From positions 372,001 to 436,000 of the forward strand of contig JAFEEG010000001.1 of assembly GCA_018241225.1 (NCBI GenBank): a DNA stretch of 64,000 nt. Reading direction: 5' to 3'. The notes beneath the pieces are model-generated. The model did no database searches. It was not told where the DNA came from and worked only from the letters and a program-made list of their open reading frames with translations. Positions 26,872-34,569 of the stretch are shown here, piece after piece; position 1 is the stretch's first letter, and each line of letters starts with the position of its first letter. The DNA is from Pseudomonadota bacterium (GTDB lineage Bacteria; Pseudomonadota; Gammaproteobacteria; Burkholderiales; Burkholderiaceae_C). A program made the translations under genes and the position numbers.

Positions 26872-27732
26872 ATGCCCAGCACCATCGAGCGCCAGTTCGT
26901 CGAAACACGATCCGGCCGAATCAGCTACCTCCAAACCGCCAAAACCGGCCCGGTCGCGCTCTTCGTTCATGGCGTGATCGTCAACAGCCATCTTTGGCGT
27001 CACCAACTCGCAGCGCTGGCCGGCCTGCGCCGCTGCATCGCCATCGACCTGATGGGCCATGGCGACACGATCATCGACCCGCAGCAGCCGGTGTCCTTCG
27101 AGGCGCAGGCCGACATGCTGCGCGAGTTCATCGGCGCGCTGGGGATCGATCAGATCGACCTGGTGGCCAACGACAGCGGCACCGGCGTGGCGCAAATTTT
27201 CGCGGCCCGCTATCCGGAATGCCTGCGCACCCTGACCCTCACCAACGGCGACGTGCAGGACAACTGGCCGCCGGTCAATTTCGCGGGCTTCCTCGACATG
27301 GTCAAGGCCGGGGGACTGCCGCAAACCCTGCAGCGCATGCTCGACGACAAGTCCTTCTTCCGCGGCCCAGATGCCATGGAAGGCGCGTATGAAAACTCGG
27401 CAACCGTCGGCGACGACACCATCGAAGCCTACATCCGCCCGCATCTCGCCTCGCCCGAGCGCACCAACGACCTGGTGCGGTTCATCCTGGCCTTCGATAA
27501 CGCCCAGACGGTGCGCATCGAGCAGAAGTTGCGCGAACTGAATGTGCCGACCCTCGTGGTCTGGGGCACGGGCGACATCTTCTTCGGCAAGGAATGGTCT
27601 GACTTCCTGGCGACCACCCTGGCCGGCCCGGTCAGCCAGGTCGAAATGCCCAATGCGCGACTGCTCTTCCCCGAGGAGCGTGCTGATGAGCTGAACTCCG
27701 CGCTGCGCGCCTTCTGGACACGCGGAGCCTGA
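26872..27732 (+). CDS. Alpha/beta hydrolase, haloalkane-dehalogenase-like, lacking the catalytic His
   Basis: A 286-residue alpha/beta hydrolase. HGVIVNSHLWRH holds the oxyanion region and Asp101 in LVANDSGTGVAQ is at the nucleophile elbow, as in haloalkane dehalogenases and epoxide hydrolases. In the final conserved block the family has a His before the FPEE segment, but this protein reads NARLLFPEERADEL, with Leu264 where the base should be. It may therefore be non-hydrolytic or stop at a covalent intermediate. ATG at 26872 follows AAGGAACCCGCC. First gene of an Ada-box operon. Confidence 0.8.
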   Translation: MPSTIERQFVETRSGRISYLQTAKTGPVALFVHGVIVNSHLWRHQLAALAGLRRCIAIDLMGHGDTIIDPQQPVSFEAQADMLREFIGALGIDQIDLVANDSGTGVAQIFAARYPECLRTLTLTNGDVQDNWPPVNFAGFLDMVKAGGLPQTLQRMLDDKSFFRGPDAMEGAYENSATVGDDTIEAYIRPHLASPERTNDLVRFILAFDNAQTVRIEQKLRELNVPTLVVWGTGDIFFGKEWSDFLATTLAGPVSQVEMPNARLLFPEERADELNSALRAFWTRGA

Positions 27733-27733
27733 C

Positions 27734-27949
27734 ATGGCGATGACCTGGACGCCGGCCGCGGCCGCGTCGCATACCAGTCCCCAGGATGACCTGTCCGAGG
27801 CGAGGCGCCAGGTCGAAACCTACTGCCAGGCCCTGGTGGACACCGGCGAGGCGCAATGGTGGATCAACGAAGCCGGGCGCACCGAATTGCACCTGGACAG
27901 CGGAGAGGCGTACCTGTTCGGTGAGCAGGGCGTCACCCGCGTGAAGTAG
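27734..27949 (+). CDS. Small hypothetical protein
   Basis: 71 residues, starting 1 bp after the hydrolase stop with GGAG upstream. The middle (EARRQVETYCQALVDTGEAQWWINEAGRTELHLDSGEAYLF) suggests a short helix followed by beta hairpins. No known function. Tight coupling on both sides (14 bp to the GST gene) makes it a genuine member of the Ada-box operon. Confidence 0.65.
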   Translation: MAMTWTPAAAASHTSPQDDLSEARRQVETYCQALVDTGEAQWWINEAGRTELHLDSGEAYLFGEQGVTRVK

Positions 27950-27962
27950 GGAGAAGAATGCA

Positions 27963-28610
27963 ATGGTGACACTGCACTACTGGCCGGGCTACTGCTCGCT
28001 CGCCACTCACATCGTATTGCGCTGGATCGGCGTGCCGTATCAGTTGAAGCTCGCGGGCTTCAAGGCACGTCAGTCCGATGCGTTCAAACAGATCAACCCA
28101 ACGTCCACCGTGCCGGTGCTGGTTGACGAAGATGGCTGGGTGCTCAGCCAGAACGTCGCGATTCTGAACTACCTGGCCGAGCGCCATCCGCGAGCCGGCC
28201 TGAGCGGTGAAGACGCGCGCAGCCGCGCGATCGTCAACCGCTGGCTGGGCTACATCAACTCGGACGTGCACAAGGCGTTCTCACCCCTGATGCATCCCGA
28301 ACGATTGCCTGGTGATCTTGCCGCTCAGCAGCAAGCCCTGGAGAACGCAAAGGCCGTCTTGCGCAAGCACTTCGAGGTCGTCGACCAAGCGTTGCGACAG
28401 CACCCATGGATCGCCGGCGAACGCCGCAGCGTCGCGGACCCTTACCTGTTCGTGCTGACGCGCTGGGCGCGCGACAAGGGCGTAGCACTGGAGGGTCTGG
28501 ACGGCGTGCACGCGCACTTCGAGCGCTTCGTGCAAGACAAGGCCGTGCAGACCGCGTTGGAAGAGGAAGGGCTCAAGGACTCGAACCAGTCAGCCCGTTC
28601 CGAAGAATGA
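27963..28610 (+). CDS. Glutathione S-transferase
   Basis: The protein has 215 residues with an N-terminal thioredoxin-like domain (LHYWPGYCSLATHIVLRWIGVPYQL; PTSTVPVLVDEDGWVLSQNVAILNYLAE, where the cis-Pro and SQNVAI motif bind glutathione) and a helical C-terminal domain (about 85-205, PWIAGERRSVADPYLFVL). Cys11 in WPGYCSLA resembles the bacterial beta class. It would conjugate glutathione to electrophiles, a sensible companion to DNA-alkylation repair genes. It lies between the small protein gene and ogt in the Ada-box operon. Confidence 0.92.
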   Translation: MVTLHYWPGYCSLATHIVLRWIGVPYQLKLAGFKARQSDAFKQINPTSTVPVLVDEDGWVLSQNVAILNYLAERHPRAGLSGEDARSRAIVNRWLGYINSDVHKAFSPLMHPERLPGDLAAQQQALENAKAVLRKHFEVVDQALRQHPWIAGERRSVADPYLFVLTRWARDKGVALEGLDGVHAHFERFVQDKAVQTALEEEGLKDSNQSARSEE

Positions 28611-28620
28611 GGATTTCATC

Positions 28621-29172
28621 ATGCAACAATTTCTGAGTCATCTGGAATCGCCACTGGGCGAAATGCTGCTCGTCACCGATGCGCAGCAGTCCATCCGGGC
28701 ACTCGACTTCGCCGATCATCAAACGCACCTTCTCAGAGGTCTGCGTGAGCACTACGGCAGCGACGCACTTGCCGAAATTCCGGCGCCCGAGAACATTGCC
28801 CAGGCGGTGTCCAGCTATTTCGCGGGTGAGTTGAACGCGCTCGACGACCTGCCAACGGCGACGCATGGCACGGAGCTGCAGCGCCAGGTCTGGGCGGCCT
28901 TGCGTCGCATCCCGGCGGGTACCACGACCTCCTACGGCAAGCTCGCCAAGGCTCTGGGATTCGACGATCCGCGCGCGGCTATCGAGATCGGCGCGGCCAA
29001 CGGCGCCAATCCCATCGCCATCGTCGTGCCGTGCCACCGCGTGATCGCCAGCGACGGCAGCCTCAAGGGTTATGCCTGGGGGCTGCACCGCAAGCGCTGG
29101 CTACTCGAACACGAAAAGGCGATTCCGCCCAAGGCCCGCACGCCCCGGACCGATTCGCTGCCAGGATTTTGA
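28621..29172 (+). CDS. ogt: Methylated-DNA--protein-cysteine methyltransferase, second copy
   Basis: 183 residues. Acceptor Cys in VPCHRVI, with QRQVWAALRRIPAGTTTSYGKLAKALG before it. It has a longer N-terminal domain like E. coli Ogt and is only distantly related to the Ada-like copy at 22227, so the genome carries two different solutions for O6-alkylguanine repair within 6 kb. AGGA precedes the ATG. It is followed by alkA with 2 bp between stop and start. Confidence 0.95.
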   Translation: MQQFLSHLESPLGEMLLVTDAQQSIRALDFADHQTHLLRGLREHYGSDALAEIPAPENIAQAVSSYFAGELNALDDLPTATHGTELQRQVWAALRRIPAGTTTSYGKLAKALGFDDPRAAIEIGAANGANPIAIVVPCHRVIASDGSLKGYAWGLHRKRWLLEHEKAIPPKARTPRTDSLPGF

Positions 29173-29174
29173 CG

Positions 29175-29813
29175 TTGACCATCGCAACCGACCTTTCCCC
29201 GAAGGCGTACAAGCGGGCCGCCGACTTCCTCTCGAACCTTGACGAAGATTGGGAGCGGCACGTCGCTGTGACCGGGCCGTGCCGTCATGAGGCCAAGCCT
29301 GCCCGCGAGCCCTACGAGGCGCTGGTGCGTGCCATTGCGTACCAGCAATTGCATGCCAAGGCCGGCGACGCCATCCTGGCCCGATTGCTGGCCTTGACCC
29401 CAGGCGTCGCCTTTCCATCACCGGAACAGCTGCTGGCCACCGACCCGGATGCGCAGCGTGGATGCGGCTTCTCGGCCACCAAGCTCGCCACCATTCGAGG
29501 CATCGCCCAGGCCGCGGTGGATCGCATCGTCCCCACCCGTGCCGAGGCGTTGCATCTGCCTGATGAAGTCTTGATCGAGCGGCTGGTCTCGCTCAAGGGC
29601 GTGGGGCGCTGGACGGTCGAAATGTTCCTCATCTACACCTTGGAGCGCTCCGACATCCTGCCCGTGGACGACTTCGGCGTGCGCGAGGGCTACCGGCGCC
29701 TCAAGGGCTTGGAGAAGGCGCCCAGCCCCAAGCAGATGCGCGAGATCGGCCAGGCCTGGAGCCCCCACCGCACCGTGGCGGCCTGGTATTTGTGGCGTAT
29801 CCCGACGCGCTGA
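29175..29813 (+). CDS. alkA: DNA-3-methyladenine glycosylase II
   Basis: A 212-residue helix-hairpin-helix glycosylase. The HhH is LVSLKGVGRWTVEMFLIYTL and the catalytic Asp is the second of the two in LPVDDFGVREGYRRL. It excises N3-methyladenine and related bases. It lacks the N-terminal extra domain of E. coli AlkA (282 aa), like many short AlkA/Mag1 forms. Start is TTG at 29175 (or 29169), overlapping or just after the ogt stop; no ATG is available. Last gene of its operon; the ada promoter begins 1 bp after its stop. Confidence 0.93.
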   Translation: MTIATDLSPKAYKRAADFLSNLDEDWERHVAVTGPCRHEAKPAREPYEALVRAIAYQQLHAKAGDAILARLLALTPGVAFPSPEQLLATDPDAQRGCGFSATKLATIRGIAQAAVDRIVPTRAEALHLPDEVLIERLVSLKGVGRWTVEMFLIYTLERSDILPVDDFGVREGYRRLKGLEKAPSPKQMREIGQAWSPHRTVAAWYLWRIPTR

Positions 29814-29814
29814 G

Positions 29815-29864
29815 AATTTGACAGCAAGATACTGAGTTCTTGCGGTTGAATTTCTGCCTAAGCT
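29815..29864 (+). promoter_or_regulatory. Ada-box promoter of ada
   Basis: AAT at 29815, six bases, GCAA at 29824 match the E. coli Ada operator exactly; the extended part reads AGCAAGATACTGAGTT. TAAGCT at 29859-29864 is the -10, with the common 36-base spacing. The ada ATG is at 29896, so ada is probably autoregulated. Confidence 0.75.
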
Positions 29865-29895
29865 GGAATCCAGATTGAGATTCGAGGAAATTGCC

Positions 29896-30972
29896 ATGAA
29901 CAAGACTTTTCTACCCACCCGTCCCTACGCGACGGACGACGAGCGCTGGGAAGCCGTCCAGGCGCGCGAAGCTGATGCTGACGGCCACTTCGTCTACGCG
30001 GTGCGCACGACCGGCGTGTACTGCCGCCCCAGTTCGTCTGCGCGGCTGCCCATGCGCGAGAACGTCGAGTTCTTCGACAACGCAGAAGCGGCCGAGGCGG
30101 CGGGATACCGCGCCAGCCGGCGCGCGCGCGGCGACCAGACCGCCGCGGCGGCCGAGCGGGGGGCCCTCGTCGCACAGGCCTGCCGGCTGATCGAGACCGC
30201 GGAAACGCCACCGAACCTGGACGAACTGGCGACACAGGCCGGCATGAGTCCGTTCCACTTCCACCGGGTGTTCAAGGCCGAAACCGGCCTGACCCCGAAG
30301 GCGTATTCCTCCGCCTTTCGCGCGCGCAAGCTGCGCGAAGAGTTGAGTACGTCGGAGGCCTCGGTCACGGACGCGATCTACGGCGCCGGCTTCAATTCCA
30401 ACAGCCGCTTCTACGAAACCTCCGCCCAATTGCTGGGCATGCGCGCTCGTGACTACCGGGCCGGTGGCACCGGCGCCGTGATCCGATTCGCGGTGGGTCA
30501 GTGCTCGTTGGGGGCCATTCTGGTCGCCCAGAGTCAACGCGGCATCTGCGCCATCTTGCTGGGCGATGACCCGGACCTGCTCGTGCGCGACCTGCAGGAT
30601 CAGTTTCCGAAGGCGCAGCTCATCGGTGGGGATGCGAAGTTCGAGCAACTGATCGCGCAGGTCGTAGGGTTCATCGAGGCCCCTTCTATCGGCCTGAACC
30701 TGCCACTGGACGTGCGTGGCACCGCCTTCCAGGAGCGCGTCTGGCAGGCATTGCGCGAGGTGCCGCCGGGCGTCACGGTGAGCTATGCCGAGATCGCCGA
30801 GCGCATCGGCGCGCCGAAGGCCGTGCGTGCCGTGGCGCAGGCCTGCGGCGCGAACCACATCGCCGTCGCCATTCCCTGCCACCGCGTCGTGCGACGCGAT
30901 GGCGACATTTCCGGCTACCGCTGGGGCGTGGATCGCAAACGCGAACTGCTGCGCCGCGAAGCCGACGCTTGA
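29896..30972 (+). CDS. ada: Ada regulator/O6-methylguanine-DNA methyltransferase with degenerate zinc site
   Basis: A 358-residue protein with E. coli Ada architecture: N-terminal phosphotriester-sensing domain (1-80), AraC-type HTH (about 90-185, MSPFHFHRVFKAETGLTPKAY) and C-terminal methyltransferase with the acceptor in IPCHRVV. In E. coli the sensor uses four zinc cysteines (38, 42, 69, 72). Here only the first survives: Cys43 is kept, but the others are Ser47, Ser74 and Ala77 (VYCRPSS and YRASRRA). Zinc binding, and thus methyl-phosphotriester sensing by the known chemistry, should be lost or altered. ATG at 29896 follows GAGGAAATTGCC. Followed by a 2OG oxygenase after 13 bp. Confidence 0.95.
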   Translation: MNKTFLPTRPYATDDERWEAVQAREADADGHFVYAVRTTGVYCRPSSSARLPMRENVEFFDNAEAAEAAGYRASRRARGDQTAAAAERGALVAQACRLIETAETPPNLDELATQAGMSPFHFHRVFKAETGLTPKAYSSAFRARKLREELSTSEASVTDAIYGAGFNSNSRFYETSAQLLGMRARDYRAGGTGAVIRFAVGQCSLGAILVAQSQRGICAILLGDDPDLLVRDLQDQFPKAQLIGGDAKFEQLIAQVVGFIEAPSIGLNLPLDVRGTAFQERVWQALREVPPGVTVSYAEIAERIGAPKAVRAVAQACGANHIAVAIPCHRVVRRDGDISGYRWGVDRKRELLRREADA

Positions 30973-30985
30973 ACAGGACATCGTC

Positions 30986-31678
30986 ATGACTGCCAATGTG
31001 ATCGACCAACTGGATTGGCCGGGCATCAACCAACAACTGGACATCGAAGGCTACGCCGTGCTGCCCGGCATTCTGCTTCCCGAGCTGGCTCACAAGCTCG
31101 CCCAACAGGTCGACACCTTGCGCCGTGTGTCGCTGGTCTCCGATGATCTGGGACGCGGCGATCTGCTCTTCTTCAGCGCACAACTGCCGGCGCCGTTGCA
31201 GAGTTGGCGCAATGCCTTCTATCGCCACCTGGCGCCGATTGCGAACCGCTGGAACGAGACCTTGGATGTGGCCTACCGTTATCCGGCCGGCCTCGAAGAG
31301 TTTCTGCAACGCAATCGCGAAACCGGCCAAGCCCGGCCGCAGTCTCACCTGAACCGCCTGAACGAGGCCGACTACCTTGCCCTGCATCAGCGCAGCGAGG
31401 GCGAGCACGTGTTCCCGCTACAGGTCGTCGCGCTGTTGAACGCGCCCGGAGACGATTTCCAGGGCGGCGAGTTCGTGATGACCGAGCAACGCCCGCGCAT
31501 GCAGTCGCGCCCGATGGTCCTGCCCCTGAAGGCCGGCGACATGGCGATCATCAGCACGGCGCAGCGGCCGTTCAAGGGCAGCAAGGGCCACTACCGGGTC
31601 AATCTCAAGCACGCCGTCAGCCGTGTGCGCCGCGGTACGCGCCTCGGGTTGGAACTCTCCTTCCACGATGCACCGTGA
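30986..31678 (+). CDS. 2OG-Fe(II) oxygenase paralog, copy 2, iron site degenerate
   Basis: 230 residues, clearly paralogous to the enzymes at 22781 and 32003 (LAPIANRW, GEHVFPLQ, GGEFVMTE, FHD). The iron-binding HxD motif is altered: LHQD of the paralogs is LHQR here, with His134 kept and Asp replaced by Arg136. The FGRGEYKYF block is also changed to LGRGDLLFF. The distal His209 is kept. It is therefore likely a catalytically altered or inactive paralog, perhaps a partner for an active one. It is in the ada operon, 13 bp after ada. Confidence 0.85.
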   Translation: MTANVIDQLDWPGINQQLDIEGYAVLPGILLPELAHKLAQQVDTLRRVSLVSDDLGRGDLLFFSAQLPAPLQSWRNAFYRHLAPIANRWNETLDVAYRYPAGLEEFLQRNRETGQARPQSHLNRLNEADYLALHQRSEGEHVFPLQVVALLNAPGDDFQGGEFVMTEQRPRMQSRPMVLPLKAGDMAIISTAQRPFKGSKGHYRVNLKHAVSRVRRGTRLGLELSFHDAP

Positions 31679-31706
31679 GCACGCGAGACCACGAGAGCGC
31701 GAACCC

Positions 31707-32006
31707 ATGACCTCATCGAAAAGCTGGACATTGGTCGGCGTCGATGGCAAGCCGTATCAGAGCGCCGTTCCCGGCATCCTGGGGGGACACCGCGGCGGCA
31801 AGCTGTACGGCCGCTTCGACTGCCGCGCCGCATTGCAAGCCATCGCGCGCGGCGGCTATGTGAAGCACCGCGTGTTCTTTCTAGACGAGGCCACGGCCAT
31901 CGCTGCTGGCTACCGGCCTTGCGGCGTATGCCTGCCGGAGAAATATGCCGCCTGGAAGGCGGCACAGCCACCGAAACCGAACGCCAAGAACAAATCCCGC
32001 ACATGA
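31707..32006 (+). CDS. Stand-alone Ada metal-binding domain protein
   Basis: A 99-residue protein whose centre matches the Ada zinc domain: YGRFDCR (Cys39), the HRVFFLDEATAIAAGYRPCGVC block with Cys72 and Cys75. It corresponds to the Ada sensor without HTH or methyltransferase. Three Cys are present; the position of Ada Cys42 is not a Cys, and His54 in YVKHRVFF is a candidate fourth ligand. It is in the same operon as an Ada whose own zinc cysteines are missing. Basic C-terminus (PKPNAKNKSRT) could bind nucleic acid. Its stop overlaps the next ATG. Confidence 0.8.
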   Translation: MTSSKSWTLVGVDGKPYQSAVPGILGGHRGGKLYGRFDCRAALQAIARGGYVKHRVFFLDEATAIAAGYRPCGVCLPEKYAAWKAAQPPKPNAKNKSRT

Positions 32007-32776
32007 CCGCACAAGCCGCACTCCAGCTGGAGCCTATCGCTGCTCATCACCATCCCGCCGTCTGGACCGAACTACCCGAAGCGCGGTTGACTGCGATCGA
32101 GTGGCCGGCCTTCGAGACCGCCCTGACCCGCGACGGCTATGCCGTCCTGCCGTCCCTGCTGACCCCCGATCAGTGCCGAAGCGTGGCGGACCTCTTCCCG
32201 CACGAAGTGCAATTCCGCAGTCACATCGTGATGGAGCGATATGCCTTCGGTCGCGGCGAGTACAAATACTTCCGCTATCCACTGCCCGACCTAGTGAGCC
32301 GACTGCGTGTGGCGCTCTACCCGCACCTTGCGCCCATCGCCAATCGCTGGCACGAGGCGATGCGCATCGAGGGGCGGTTCCCTGCCAGCCACGGCGAGTT
32401 CAAGGATATCTGCCACAGGGCGGGTCAGCAGCGGCCGACGCCGCTGCTGTTGAGGTACGAAGCCAACGACTATTGCTGCCTGCACCAGGATCTGTACGGC
32501 GAGCATGTGTTCCCGTTTCAGGCGGTGTTCCTGCTCGATGAGCCGGGGCGCGATTTCGAGGGCGGGGAACTGCTGCTGACGGAGAGCGACCCGAAGCGGC
32601 CCGGCCGCGCCGAGGTGGTACCGCTGAGACAGGGCGACGCCGTAGTCTTCGCCGTCAACCATCGCCCGGTGCGCTCCACGCGCGGGTTCTACCGGGCGAA
32701 TCTGCGGCATGGCGTCAGCAAATTGCACCGTGGCGAACGTCATACCCTGGGAATCATCTTCCACGACGCCAAGTAG
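32003..32776 (+). CDS. 2OG-Fe(II) oxygenase, copy 3
   Basis: A 257-residue active-looking paralog of copy 1: His161 and Asp163 (LHQD), His236 (RHGVS) and Arg246 are all present, together with FGRGEYKYF and LYGEHVFPFQ. The N-terminus is about 16 residues longer than copy 1. Start ATG overlaps the preceding stop (ATGA). Last gene of the ada operon. Substrate unknown; pairing of a catalytic and a degenerate copy in one operon is notable. Confidence 0.85.
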   Translation: MTAQAALQLEPIAAHHHPAVWTELPEARLTAIEWPAFETALTRDGYAVLPSLLTPDQCRSVADLFPHEVQFRSHIVMERYAFGRGEYKYFRYPLPDLVSRLRVALYPHLAPIANRWHEAMRIEGRFPASHGEFKDICHRAGQQRPTPLLLRYEANDYCCLHQDLYGEHVFPFQAVFLLDEPGRDFEGGELLLTESDPKRPGRAEVVPLRQGDAVVFAVNHRPVRSTRGFYRANLRHGVSKLHRGERHTLGIIFHDAK

Positions 32777-32900
32777 TCGTGGTGGTCAAGGGATGAAAGG
32801 CTGTATGTGGATCATTTTGCATTCGGTAATAAACAAACGGCAGTTCGCCAGGACACCGCGCACGCTCGGCAAGTTGGAGGGCATCCGTTCAAAGGCGCGT

Positions 32901-32922
32901 GGCGCGCCCATTCGGGCGCGCC
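32901..32922. terminator. Hairpin between convergent genes
   Basis: GGCGCGCCC, loop ATTC, GGGCGCGCC: a nine-pair perfect stem between the end of the ada operon and the end of the leftward NTF2-like gene. There is no T run; position suggests a bidirectional terminator. Confidence 0.5.
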
Positions 32923-32928
32923 GCCGCG

Positions 32929-33303
32929 TCAGTGCAAGTGGAACACCTTGTTGATGATCTTCCAGCGTCCATCGAGCTTGATCAGCAGGAACAGGTCGGT
33001 GAACTTATAGCCCGTCCAGTTCTCGGCCTCGGTGCGCGCGTGTGCCACTGTACCGACCACATCGATGTTCGTGATGCGCGCCTTGACCTCCTTGGCGGAT
33101 CCGTTTTTGTCGTGCCATTCGAAGAACGTGCTGATGTTGCCCTGAAAGGCGAGGTCGCCACCCACATAGCCGAAGATAGTCGCCTGTTCGGCGAACGCGG
33201 GCTTCATGTCGGCGCTGGTGCCGTCCTTGGCGCCCTTCATGTAGATGTGGAGAACCTCGGTGATGGCGTCCAGTTCGCCGATGTCGCCAACCTTGACAGT
33301 CAT
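32929..33303 (-). CDS. NTF2-like/SnoaL-like protein
   Basis: A 124-residue single-domain cone-fold protein: ITEVLHIYMKGAKDGTSADMKPAFAEQATIFGYVGGD and the closing FLLIKLDGRWKIINKVFHLH are typical of the putative lumazine-binding/NTF2-like family. ATG follows AGGAGCAAACA. It is a different subfamily from the one at 24280. No Ada-like box is seen upstream. Function unknown. Confidence 0.8.
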   Translation of the reverse strand: MTVKVGDIGELDAITEVLHIYMKGAKDGTSADMKPAFAEQATIFGYVGGDLAFQGNISTFFEWHDKNGSAKEVKARITNIDVVGTVAHARTEAENWTGYKFTDLFLLIKLDGRWKIINKVFHLH

Positions 33304-33426
33304 TGTTTGCTCCTAAGCAAGTAGAAAGGGACGGGGTAAATGCGCGACATGCCGGCCAAGGGGCTCGGCACACCGCAGCCAGCCCGCGCGCCGTCCGTGC
33401 GCACGGGTCGGAAAAGAGTGAAGGGA

Positions 33427-34569
33427 TCAACCGCCGATGTAGTGCATCTCCACGCGCTGCGCATGCGGGCGCAGCGCGGGCAACGCCCCTGTCGAGGCAC
33501 GCAGTTCCGAGTAGCGGTCGCTTCGGCGTTGCCACGCTGCCCTGATCGCTCCTTGCAGCAAGGCGGCCTTGCCCGAAGAATCTCTGCTGCCTTCGTCTGC
33601 CAAACACGCGCGCAGATTGGCGCCTTGTGATGAGAAGAGGCAGGTATAGAGCAATCCGTCCGACGACAATCTTGCACGGCTGCAATCGCCGCAGAACGGG
33701 GCCGTGACGCTCGAGATCGTTCCCACTTCGCCGCATCCGTCGACATGGCGCCAAAGCTCGGCGGTACCGCTGCGGGCGCCCACCACGCGTTCTAGCGAGA
33801 AGTGCCTCTGCAGCAGCGCGATCACATCAATTGATGGCAGTACCTCGTCCAACTTCCAGTGGTTGCTTTCGCCTACGTCCATATATTCGATGAAGCGGAG
33901 CGCGACCGCCGGACCGTAGTGCTCACGCACATGACGCGCCAGCGGCACGATCTCGCCGTCGTTCACCCCACGCTTGACCACCATATTGACCTTGATGGGA
34001 GCGAAGCCGACACGCAGCGCCGCGTCGATGCCGGCGAGCACCTTAGCCACCGGGTAGTCCGCGTCGCTCATGCGCCGAAACACCTCGTCGCTCACTGCGT
34101 CCAGGCTCACCGTCAGGCGTCCAAGCCCCGCGTCGCGCAGCGCGACAGCCTTGCGCGCAAGCAGACTGCCATTGGTCGTCATTGCCAGATCGATGACATC
34201 GCCTTCGGGCGTTCGCAGCGCCGCGAGCCGTTCGACCAGCCGCTCCAACTGCGGCCGCAGCAGCGGTTCGCCACCGGTCAGGCGCAATTTGTTCACGCCC
34301 AGTGCGACGAAGGCCTCAGCGGCACACGTGATCTCGTCGAAGTCGAGCAATTGCTCCTTCTTCATGAAGGTGAAGTTGCGCGGGTAGACGCTGCGCGGCA
34401 TGCAGTACACGCAGCGAAAATTGCACCGATCGGTCACCGAAATGCGCAGCTCGCGCAGCGGCCGGCCGAGACGGTCTACGACAGGGCCAGCGTCCGACTT
34501 GACGGCGGGCTCCTGCAAATGCCACGCCCGTATCGGGCGCTCGATGCGAATGGCTTTTGCGACCGTCAC
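33427..34569 (-). CDS. moaA: GTP 3',8-cyclase
   Basis: A 380-residue radical SAM enzyme making the first intermediate of molybdenum cofactor. The SAM cluster is Cys49, Cys53, Cys56 (CNFRCVYC); the C-terminal cluster is FCGDC plus the Cys of LLYTCLF; the C-terminus ends in the essential Gly-Gly. It overlaps the fprA stop region by four bases (ATGA), so it is the last gene of the operon that encodes a molybdopterin enzyme, its ferredoxin and reductase. The extra N-terminal 30 residues are longer than in E. coli MoaA. Confidence 0.96.
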   Translation of the reverse strand: MTVAKAIRIERPIRAWHLQEPAVKSDAGPVVDRLGRPLRELRISVTDRCNFRCVYCMPRSVYPRNFTFMKKEQLLDFDEITCAAEAFVALGVNKLRLTGGEPLLRPQLERLVERLAALRTPEGDVIDLAMTTNGSLLARKAVALRDAGLGRLTVSLDAVSDEVFRRMSDADYPVAKVLAGIDAALRVGFAPIKVNMVVKRGVNDGEIVPLARHVREHYGPAVALRFIEYMDVGESNHWKLDEVLPSIDVIALLQRHFSLERVVGARSGTAELWRHVDGCGEVGTISSVTAPFCGDCSRARLSSDGLLYTCLFSSQGANLRACLADEGSRDSSGKAALLQGAIRAAWQRRSDRYSELRASTGALPALRPHAQRVEMHYIGG

